NCBI GenBank assembly: GCA_026645815.1
Contig: JAPKMR010000040.1
Span: 1-32,567, forward strand
Source of the DNA: Anaerolineae bacterium
GTDB lineage: Bacteria; Chloroflexota; Anaerolineae; B4-G1; SLSP01
Direction: 5' to 3'
DNA: 32,567 nucleotides
The position numbers and the translations under genes are program-made. Every line of letters starts with the position of its first letter. Within the stretch, counting starts at the first letter, position 1. Shown piece by piece: positions 9,201 through 15,768 of the stretch. The notes under the pieces are model-generated. The model made no database searches. It saw only the letters and a program-made list of their open reading frames with translations, and was not told the origin of the DNA.

Positions 9201-12200
9201 CCGGCAACCGTCGTTGCAGGCAACTTCGCCCTCGTGGGACCTTACGGCGCAGTGCCGTGGGATGGCGTCGCCTATGACATGCCGACCTCACGCTTGACGC
9301 TCAATCCGGGTGGCTTGCTGCTGCCGGAAACGGTCTACACCTTCACCATCGCGCCCGCCATCACCGACTGGGCAGGGCTTTCCGTAATTCCTGAGGATCG
9401 CAGCTGGTCCTTCACCACGCAATCCGAACCCCCAATGACAGCGTATCTGGGCGACCTCCACAATCACACCGGTTACTCCGATGGCTCATTGACGCCCTTC
9501 GAGGCCTACACACGCGCCAAAGCTGCCGGGCTGGATTATCTGGCAATCACCGATCACTCCTACGCAGTTGATGACACGGAATGGGCCGATTCCCTGACAC
9601 AAGCCGAAGCCTTCACCGAAAACGGCCTTTTCGTGGGGCTGCGCGGCTTTGAATATACACAGGGCGCAGAAGGGCATATCAACGTCTACAACACGGTGCG
9701 CCATGCAGTCCGTAGCGATGTCGGCGGCACCACCGCGGATTTCACTCCCAACCTAGAGAAGGGTGAAACGGTGGATGGTTTCTACAACTGGCTGGCAATC
9801 ACGGGCACACTGGCGCTCGATGATTCCGGAACAGTGATGATGTTCAACCATCCCGGTTGGATCAACTTCAACGATTGGAAATACCATCCCGAGGTCGAAG
9901 AAATCGCCCAGCTCGAGGAAGTGGGCAACGGTTGGGGCAGCTCCTACTTCTTCTCCTGGGAAGAGTGGATTCGCTCGCTGGATTATGGCTGGAAAGTGGG
10001 CGCGACCAACAACTCCGACAACCACACCCCCAACTGGGGCACCATCACCACACACCGCACCGGCATCGTAGCGCCCGCGCTCACCAAAGCAGACCTGATG
10101 GATGCACTGCGCGCACGTCGCACCTACGCCTCAGAGGATGCCAACACCACGCTCTACTTCAAAGCCAACGGCTACTGGATGGGTTCAGAACTGCCCAACA
10201 CGGGCAGCATGAACTTCGAGATCTGGGGGGACGATCCTGACGGCGAGCTTGTCACCCAACTGGAACTCTACACCGATGGCGGTATCGTAGTCACCTCCAC
10301 CCAACCGACCGGCGCCGGCTTCAACTGGGCGTTCTCGCATGCAATCACTCCGGGCGTCCATTACTACTTCGTCATGGCGACGCAGGCAGATGGCGACCGC
10401 ATTGTCTCCTCCCCGGTGTGGACTATGGGCGAGGAAGATATCAGCATCACCGATCTGACTGTGCAGCCGACCATCCCCACCATCTACAACCCCAACCTCT
10501 TCACGGCGCGGGTAAGCAATCGTAGCGCCAACACACAGACGCTGACGGTTGCCTTTAGCGTCAACGGCGCGCCAATCGGCACGGTAGAGGTCACAGTCCC
10601 GTCCTGCCAGATGGGACCCTGCGTGGATGCTTTCGCTAACATCAGTTGGCAGGCCACAGAAATCGGACCGGCTGAGGTCGTTGCGCAGTTGATAGGGGCG
10701 TCCAGCTCCGACAACCCCGAAGATAACACGGCGACCCTGAATCTCATCGCCACAGACGAGCCCGTACCGCTCATCGTGATTGACTATGGGCACAACAATG
10801 TCGCCTCTGATCCCAGCGGCGTCAGGCCCTTCGTCAACGACATGACCGCGCACGGCTACAACATCCTCTTCAACCTCGACGAGCTCACCGCGACCGATCT
10901 GAATACGGCGACCACCAAACTGCTCATCATCAACGCCTTCGGTCCAGCGCCACTCACGGAGGATGAGCTTACTGCCATCGCCGATTACGTCGCGGCAGGT
11001 GGCAGCGTGTGGCTCAATGGCCTCTCAGACTACACCGGCAAGGTTGAATGGGCTGATACCGTGGCTGACCGGCTGAACGACATCGCTGTGGCGGTGGAGA
11101 CCCGCACGGGACTGGAAATCCCCATCCGCATGAATGATGATGAAGTGCTGGATGGCAACAACAACAACGGCTATCAGTGGGGCGTCATCTGGCACCTCTT
11201 CCCGTCCGCCTTCGAAACCGGCATCGGTATGAATGTGGATGGTATCCAGACCTGGTCGGTGTCCTCGCTGGTAGATCGCAACAAACAGGGCTTGAGCCAG
11301 GATGATCTGGGTGAGAACGGCTTCATGATCGCCGTAGGTGACCTGGATACCGGCTCTTCCAGTGGTGCACACTACGTGAACGTGCCCAACCGCACCCACA
11401 ACCTGGATGCAGATTCCTGGGGCGATGCCTACATCTATCCCGTAGACGAAGCACTACCCGGCGCTGCTGGCTATGATATCCCCGGCGAAGCAGGACGCTT
11501 CTTCTTCTACAGCGACTCCAACGATCCCTTCAATATCTTCTCCTACACAGCGGGTGATGGGCGGCAAAATGAGCTCTTCAACATCCAGGCAGTAATGTGG
11601 CTGCTCGGCGAACCGCTGCAGAAACAAACGATCGCCGAGGTGCGTGAGGGTGACGATGAACCGGTCGCCCTACGCAAGCTGGTATGGATCGAGGGCGTGG
11701 TCACAGCAGCCTACGGCGAATTCTTTGACGTGCTCTACGTACAAGATGACACCGGCGGTATCACCGTCTTTGCACCAGCAGGAACGGCTTCAGCCGCAGT
11801 GGGTGAGATGCCAGAACGGGGCGACTTCGTCCGTGTGCTGGGTACGGTGGATATCTATCAAGGCGATACGGAGCTGCAGTTCTTTGAAACCGAGCAGATC
11901 CAAGTCATCACCCCCACCCACGTCATCCCCACAGAGCTGGCATTGGGCGGCAACTTCTTGCGCCCTCTTAGCACCGCTGAGGCAGCTTCTGAGGAAAACG
12001 AAGGCTGGCTGATGGTCGTTACCGGTACGGTAACGAGCAAAGCCGCCGATAACAGCTACATCCTGGTAGATGATGGCTCTGGTCCGGTACGCGCTTTCCT
12101 GGATGGTTACAATGGCACCTGGGAAACAATCAATGTACTGGACCGTGTCACGGTAGCGGGTCTAGGCTCCGAAGATTTCGATGGGCAGCGCATTCGCGTG

Positions 12201-13373
12201 CGGCACTTCGAGAATGACACCCGCCCCGACGATGCAGCGCTCCTGCCGGGATTCGTGGACCTGAGCGCCTCCTTCAAGGCAGTCAACGCCGTCGAGGTCT
12301 ATCCTGGCGCCCTGCTCACCTACACACTGAACTTCGTCAACTCCGGCAACCTCACCGCAACCGTGGAGTACACCGACACCCTTCCGGCAGCGCTCACGCT
12401 GATGAGCGGCGACCTTGAGGATACGGTGGAAGTCGGCCCGCTGGAGACGTTGCAGGTCATCATCGTCGCGCAGGTGCAGTCGAGCACGGTTCCTGGCGCA
12501 ACACTGGTAAACACTGTGGAAGTGAATGATGGTACAGCCGTACTGAACCTCACTTCGCCAGAGACTACAGTGATTGCTGCCCCGGAGCTCGTCATCACCA
12601 AGACTGTGGAAGCCACCGCTCAGGTGGATCTGGGTGAGGTAGTTACCTACACCATCACACTGAGCAACGAAGGCGGCGATACAGCTCTGGGCATCCTGCT
12701 CACGGATACCCTGCCCACCGGCATCACCTTCGGCGGATGGGCGATGGGCACAAATGTGACCCCCGACTACGCCGATGGTGTTATCACCTGGACGGGCGAC
12801 CTTCCGGCAGGAGTACAACCTCTCGCCATCGTCTTCACTGCTACAGTGAACAACGACTTGATGCTCTACGGGAACTCCATCGTCAATACCGCAGAATTCA
12901 CGTCGGATAATGCGGGCGCAGGCCAGGACGACGCCACCTTCGGCATGATCGGCGCGCCAGTGTTGGCACTTACCAAAACTGTGGAAGCCGCCGCTGAGGT
13001 GGATCTGGGCGATGTGGTCACCTACACCCTCACGCTGAGCAACAGCGGCGAAGCTACCGCTGTAGGTGTGAGCATCACCGATACGCTGCCCGCTGGCATC
13101 AGCTTCGAAGCCTTCGTTGCCGCTGATGGCGCGACACAGGCGAACGGCGTCATCACCTGGGAGGGTGATCTGATTGCTGGAGAGGATATCGTCATCATCT
13201 TTACCGTCACGGTAGATGAAGATGACGAGCTCTATGGCATGGAGATTACCAACACTGCCAGTTTCGTCTCTGCCAACGATGGCAGCGGCTCAGATGGCGC
13301 AAGCTTCACCGTCACCGTCAAACCGGACTACCGGATTTACCTGCCCATTGTGGCAAAAGGGTTTACCGGCTAA
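6240..13373 (+). CDS. Giant secreted multidomain protein with lamin-tail, DUF11 and PHP/CehA-like hydrolase domains
   Basis: A 2377-residue exported protein. In order: signal peptide (1 to about 28, cut near TAAQSA); lamin-tail domain (about 48-221); DUF11 repeat (224-337); OB-like domain (about 339-530); second DUF11 (532-645); another OB-like part (about 651-848); two Big_5-type Ig domains (about 848-1066); a PHP/CehA-like metal hydrolase (about 1066-1400) with HNHTGYSDG (1074-1082), TDHS (1104-1107), FNHPG and SDNH; a CARDB-like Ig domain (about 1400-1511); a GATase/DUF4350-like region (about 1511-1794); a third OB-like region (about 1795-1994); three DUF11 repeats (about 2002-2360); and a final IYLPIVAKGFTG. 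The metal-binding motifs look intact, so a phosphoesterase or nuclease-like activity outside the cell is plausible; the real substrate is unknown. ATG at 6240 follows AAAGGGG. Single-gene unit closed by the terminator at 13389. Domain borders are read by eye. Confidence 0.85.
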   Translation: MRRIVFTVMSLLMVGSMMFSSFVPTAAQSARASEIAPSRQSGQEIATTCPTDLFFSEYIEGSSNNKAIEIYNGTGAVVDLSQYRVELYSNGSNTPGNNVTLSGTLAAGDVYIIANASAMAEILALADITSTITYFNGDDALALLHNDVIIDVIGQIGNDPGTFWGTGDITTAEHTLLRKSSVMQGDADGSDAFDPAVEWDGYAQNYIADLGTHTIDPCGSGGSFTIAKSASATVDVSDVFTYTLVATNATGALRSNVVITDSLPLSATVGTISDGGIATGNVVSWTVASLADGVAVTRTVQVTAPDAGTTLVNSDYGVWASDWLTRAVGSAVNTVVEAPLALVPIGTARGYGAGWTGAMQGQVTVAPGMYGSNIFAIQDSTGGIYIYAGSYALPAMTLGDTVLVTGTLKLYHGLLEVDPVSGVVNLGAGTVPDPAPTATGSVDPTQGLLIEVTGTATWASAPPAPGAANWTFSINDGSGPVAVFVDRDTAIDMTGYTSPAEMTVIGFSGSYDAPQIMPRVQSDIVVAAAPDFTIAKSAPATVGIGESFAYTLVATNDTGAVRNNVVITDSLPLSVTVGTISDGGTATGNVVRWDVTSLADGAAVTRTVQVTAPNAGATLVNSDYGVWASDWLTRAVGSAVNTIVEEPAPPILPIYDLQYTTIAGGDGWYPSLYENEVVTTTGTICALLSKGYILTEEAGPWHSLYSYSGSGAKPQLGGEYLLRGTLLEYYGMTEFSYPGRAFQGDGADVCAPTVVTAAQAPYNNQTQSEPYESVIVEYHDVTITSVTSNRAFFTDSSGGTGAIGKDGYYPTDIQAGQQYIYVRGPLIYTYDEYRVMPPSASDIRLLDLTAPTVFSTLPANGATGVSPYQPLYATFSEPVSPTTVSAATFLVTGPGGAVAGTVTYDAANKQTTFTPAAALTANTTYTATLTGGIEDFSDNALVPYTWSFTTGPADVTAPTVIERIPDADATNVALNANIVVTFSESLKPATVVAGNFALVGPYGAVPWDGVAYDMPTSRLTLNPGGLLLPETVYTFTIAPAITDWAGLSVIPEDRSWSFTTQSEPPMTAYLGDLHNHTGYSDGSLTPFEAYTRAKAAGLDYLAITDHSYAVDDTEWADSLTQAEAFTENGLFVGLRGFEYTQGAEGHINVYNTVRHAVRSDVGGTTADFTPNLEKGETVDGFYNWLAITGTLALDDSGTVMMFNHPGWINFNDWKYHPEVEEIAQLEEVGNGWGSSYFFSWEEWIRSLDYGWKVGATNNSDNHTPNWGTITTHRTGIVAPALTKADLMDALRARRTYASEDANTTLYFKANGYWMGSELPNTGSMNFEIWGDDPDGELVTQLELYTDGGIVVTSTQPTGAGFNWAFSHAITPGVHYYFVMATQADGDRIVSSPVWTMGEEDISITDLTVQPTIPTIYNPNLFTARVSNRSANTQTLTVAFSVNGAPIGTVEVTVPSCQMGPCVDAFANISWQATEIGPAEVVAQLIGASSSDNPEDNTATLNLIATDEPVPLIVIDYGHNNVASDPSGVRPFVNDMTAHGYNILFNLDELTATDLNTATTKLLIINAFGPAPLTEDELTAIADYVAAGGSVWLNGLSDYTGKVEWADTVADRLNDIAVAVETRTGLEIPIRMNDDEVLDGNNNNGYQWGVIWHLFPSAFETGIGMNVDGIQTWSVSSLVDRNKQGLSQDDLGENGFMIAVGDLDTGSSSGAHYVNVPNRTHNLDADSWGDAYIYPVDEALPGAAGYDIPGEAGRFFFYSDSNDPFNIFSYTAGDGRQNELFNIQAVMWLLGEPLQKQTIAEVREGDDEPVALRKLVWIEGVVTAAYGEFFDVLYVQDDTGGITVFAPAGTASAAVGEMPERGDFVRVLGTVDIYQGDTELQFFETEQIQVITPTHVIPTELALGGNFLRPLSTAEAASEENEGWLMVVTGTVTSKAADNSYILVDDGSGPVRAFLDGYNGTWETINVLDRVTVAGLGSEDFDGQRIRVRHFENDTRPDDAALLPGFVDLSASFKAVNAVEVYPGALLTYTLNFVNSGNLTATVEYTDTLPAALTLMSGDLEDTVEVGPLETLQVIIVAQVQSSTVPGATLVNTVEVNDGTAVLNLTSPETTVIAAPELVITKTVEATAQVDLGEVVTYTITLSNEGGDTALGILLTDTLPTGITFGGWAMGTNVTPDYADGVITWTGDLPAGVQPLAIVFTATVNNDLMLYGNSIVNTAEFTSDNAGAGQDDATFGMIGAPVLALTKTVEAAAEVDLGDVVTYTLTLSNSGEATAVGVSITDTLPAGISFEAFVAADGATQANGVITWEGDLIAGEDIVIIFTVTVDEDDELYGMEITNTASFVSANDGSGSDGASFTVTVKPDYRIYLPIVAKGFTG
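6909..7250 (+). repeat. DUF11 repeat unit, copy 1 of a near-identical in-gene duplication
   Basis: This 342-base unit, residues 224-337 of the giant protein, recurs at the same length at 7833-8174. The two encoded segments differ at about 19 of 114 residues by my count, and share an unbroken run including SDYGVWASDWLTRAVGSAVN. The DNA is also closely similar, so this is a fairly recent tandem-type duplication with an OB-like domain between the copies. Confidence 0.85.
7833..8174 (+). repeat. DUF11 repeat unit, copy 2
   Basis: Second copy of the unit at 6909-7250, residues 532-645 of the giant protein. It is the same length with no insertion or deletion, and differences are scattered substitutions. 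The three C-terminal DUF11 units (about 12260-13320) are much more diverged. Confidence 0.85.
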
Positions 13374-13388
13374 AGCTCTGGTTTCTTG

Positions 13389-13428
13389 AAAACAGCCCCC
13401 CAATGGGTTTCCATTGGGGGGCTGTTTT
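13389..13428. terminator. Strong, probably bidirectional rho-independent terminator
   Basis: A perfect 18-bp stem (13389-13406 with 13411-13428) with a four-base GTTT loop. The stem core is CAGCCCCCCAATGG. A T run forms the 3' end of the stem on the plus strand and a T4 follows on the minus strand. It ends the giant secreted-protein gene 15 bases after its stop and can also stop leftward reading from the acyltransferase cluster. Confidence 0.93.
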
Positions 13429-13526
13429 TCATAACAATGGGGGTAATACTTGTTCAGCAGTAGCCTGGTCGCACCTGCCTGCCATGCTGAGATGCAACTA
13501 AAGCCGCGCCCTGAGAGAGTGTAGAC

Positions 13527-14417
13527 CTAGCGCCAAACCGGCACGAACATCAGCCATTGTTCGGGATGCCTGCGAATCAAGCCTTCGATCTCTACCAATG
13601 CCTTGCGCACATTCACAAGAATGTCCCGTTCACGGTCGCCGGAGAGCGCCAACTCCCACGGCGGATTCGCCACAACGCGATACTCCCCCTCTTCATAAAA
13701 ACAAGTTGCCGTCATCAGCAGGCAGTTGGAGCGCAGCGCAATTCGCATGTAACCCACCGGCAGGTGCGCCGTCGCACCGAAAAATTCTACCGGGGCATCC
13801 CCTTCGCCCATCGGGCGATCCACACCGGTTATCACCGCACCCCCATCCTGGAGGCGGCGAATCGCCTGTCGCAGCGTTTCGGGCGTGATAGGTGTCACCA
13901 TCGCGCCTGCCTGTTGCCGCAAACGGTTGAACATCTCCACACCCGCGCTGGGATTGGAGAGGCTCAACACCTGCAATGGGACCGGCGACTCCTGACATAA
14001 TGCGATGCCCGCCAGATCGAAGTTGGCGATATGGCTACCCAGGATGAAGACCCCGCGCCCGGTAGCGAGAGCGGCATCCAGGTGCGCGCGCGCCTCTGGC
14101 AGCAAGCGCACCGGAGGAGTGAATTCTGCCACGCGGCTATGCCCGCGCCCCACATTGTGAAACAATTCATAATAAGCGCGCGCAGCATTACGAAAAACTG
14201 CATAAGCATTCCGCCGCACCGTTTCGGAGGTCGCTGCTGCACCTAGAACGTGCTGCTGATTCACATAGACGGATGCCCGGACATCGCTATTGAAGCTGAC
14301 CAACATGCGCGCAGCAAGACGCGCCAGACCATCCGCCCCTGCCGAGGGTAGATATTTCCCTAGCAGAAAAGCAACGCGCGTGGGCCATCCTTTAGAGAAA
14401 AACGTTTTCGTGCTCAT
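13527..14417 (-). CDS. Lysophospholipid acyltransferase family protein (HtrB/LpxL/PatA-like)
   Basis: A 296-residue membrane-associated acyltransferase that should move a fatty acyl chain to a lipid-linked sugar or glycerolipid. It shows the HX4D catalytic motif in GSHIANFD (His129, Asp134) and a later GVDRPMGEG stretch in the substrate-binding position. The family includes LpxL/HtrB of lipid A and PatA, the mannosyltransferase-pathway acylase of phosphatidylinositol mannosides. With no LPS genes nearby and a CDP-alcohol phosphatidyltransferase 29 bases upstream, a PatA-like role is the better guess. ATG at 14417; the ribosome site (GAGTG) is weak, consistent with coupling to the gene before. 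Last gene of the leftward cluster. Confidence 0.85.
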   Translation of the reverse strand: MSTKTFFSKGWPTRVAFLLGKYLPSAGADGLARLAARMLVSFNSDVRASVYVNQQHVLGAAATSETVRRNAYAVFRNAARAYYELFHNVGRGHSRVAEFTPPVRLLPEARAHLDAALATGRGVFILGSHIANFDLAGIALCQESPVPLQVLSLSNPSAGVEMFNRLRQQAGAMVTPITPETLRQAIRRLQDGGAVITGVDRPMGEGDAPVEFFGATAHLPVGYMRIALRSNCLLMTATCFYEEGEYRVVANPPWELALSGDRERDILVNVRKALVEIEGLIRRHPEQWLMFVPVWR

Positions 14418-14446
14418 AGCACTCAGTGAAAAGCTGGCTGAGAAAG

Positions 14447-15052
14447 CTACCGTTTTTCTGCAGTGCCGCGCAATACGGCCGGCGCCTCAATCAGCACCGG
14501 GAGACCACGCGCCAGACAGAACGCAACGGCAACCCAAGAAGCAATTTGCGCGGCAAGATGGACACCCGCCGCTGCGGGATGCCCCTGGGTGTTAAGTCCA
14601 GAAGCCAAAGCTAACAGAATGAAGGCAGTCGCTTTCGCCACGCCAAAAGGCGTGCGCAGCCACGGTGAACCTACCAGAAAGCGTCCCAGTTTGGTGCGCA
14701 TCAAGTCGAAAGGCTTGATGCCACGAGCTGGCGCCACCGAGCGCACCGAATCCACAAATGTCCCACGAATCACTACAATAAGGGGAATCAGAATCGGGAT
14801 CAGACGCAGATGGGCAAAGACAATCCAGAGAACGAATTCAACCGCCCGGTCTGCGGCAATGTCGAGCACGCTGCCCAAAAGGCTCGTCTCCCCTCGAGCT
14901 CGCGCAAGCATACCGTCAAACGTATCCATCAGGATGAGTAACAGAATTAGTGGCGCAGCAATCAGCTGCGCCGTCGCAGAATCGCTATAGAGCAACGCAA
15001 TAATCACCCCCAGCAGAGGGATGCGTGAGAGCGTAATCCAGTTAGCTAACAT
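14447..15052 (-). CDS. CDP-alcohol phosphatidyltransferase (PgsA / PI-phosphate synthase-like)
   Basis: An integral membrane enzyme of 201 residues that transfers a phosphatidyl group from CDP-diacylglycerol to an alcohol. The family signature D-x2-D-G-x2-A-R-x8-G-x3-D-x3-D is complete: Asp43, Asp46, Gly47, Ala50, Arg51, Gly60, Asp64, Asp68. About six hydrophobic helices are visible. The acceptor could be glycerol-phosphate or inositol-phosphate; the acyltransferase next door makes a PI-phosphate synthase attractive but this is inference. The frame opens at a TTG at 15073, but ATG at 15052 has AGGAG seven bases upstream. It overlaps the end of the upstream gene by 11 bases, so translation is probably coupled. 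Confidence 0.88.
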   Translation of the reverse strand: MLANWITLSRIPLLGVIIALLYSDSATAQLIAAPLILLLILMDTFDGMLARARGETSLLGSVLDIAADRAVEFVLWIVFAHLRLIPILIPLIVVIRGTFVDSVRSVAPARGIKPFDLMRTKLGRFLVGSPWLRTPFGVAKATAFILLALASGLNTQGHPAAAGVHLAAQIASWVAVAFCLARGLPVLIEAPAVLRGTAEKR

Positions 15053-15746
15053 GTGCAACTCCTGAGGAAGCAATGTCTAGCAAACCCGCGCGCCACACGC
15101 GTTGCATCGCGCGCAGAGAGAGCACCGGTTGCAATTCGGCATGAGCAGGCAGTGGGTTCCGGGAGCGAATCTCCGCCCAAGGTTCCGTTTGCAACAGCTC
15201 TAGCGACCAGGACTCGGCTTCCAGGAAGGATGGTAATGCCTCCCGCGCCACGCGCACAATCCCAGACACCTTGACGGGATAAGGGGGCTGTCGTAGCGGC
15301 AGCAGATAGACCACCTGCGCCAGGGCATCCGGCATCTCGGAGCCGCCCAATTGTGGCGGCGTCAGAACAATCCAATGTGGGGCGGTGGGAAATGCGGGCG
15401 AGGCACTGGAAAGCATGGCGCAGCGATCCCCCTCCAGAAGCAGGACGCCGGTGGCTGCAGCTGAGCGCGCCTCGGTGTTCCATGAATCCCGCAGATGCCG
15501 CAAGAGCACCCGCAATGGGTCGCGAGAATCAGCATTCATACGAATGCCCTGCACCTGTGCACCGCCCAAACCAATTCGGAGCACACCCTGCGGACCTTTG
15601 ACCCAATAGTGCTCATCACGCAGTTCAAAATAGAAAGAGTCACGGTCATAAGGGAGCGCTGCTGCGGCAATCAGACGCAGCGCCCGCCCTCGCAAAGCCT
15701 CATCAGGATCGTCCCGCAACTGTGGGAATACCTCAAAGAAATCCAA
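15042..15746 (-). CDS. Conserved-looking protein of unknown function in the envelope lipid cluster
   Basis: A 234-residue soluble protein with no signal peptide, membrane helix or motif I recognise with confidence. The order of a stretch YWVKGPQGVLRIGLGGAQ, then a helix (PLRVLLRHLRDSW), then alternating strands recalls a Nudix fold, but the catalytic Nudix box (GX5EX7REUXEEXGU) is absent, so at most it is a degenerate relative. It starts at TTG 15746 behind GAGAGGTGA, 22 bases after the Agl23-like gene stops, and its 3' end overlaps the phosphatidyltransferase by 11 bases. The tight packing says it works with these genes, perhaps as a binding or regulatory partner. Confidence 0.75.
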   Translation of the reverse strand: MDFFEVFPQLRDDPDEALRGRALRLIAAAALPYDRDSFYFELRDEHYWVKGPQGVLRIGLGGAQVQGIRMNADSRDPLRVLLRHLRDSWNTEARSAAATGVLLLEGDRCAMLSSASPAFPTAPHWIVLTPPQLGGSEMPDALAQVVYLLPLRQPPYPVKVSGIVRVAREALPSFLEAESWSLELLQTEPWAEIRSRNPLPAHAELQPVLSLRAMQRVWRAGLLDIASSGVAHVS

Positions 15747-15768
15747 TGCGCGTCACCTCTCTCGAAAT

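Noticed and set aside
9857..10240. Alternative-frame ORF inside the giant gene
   Set aside because: It lies wholly within the PHP domain coding frame, has repetitive low-complexity residues and no ribosome site; it is a shadow frame.
14463..14990. Plus-strand ORF opposite the phosphatidyltransferase
   Set aside because: It is antisense to a gene with a complete catalytic signature, and its own protein has no recognisable features.
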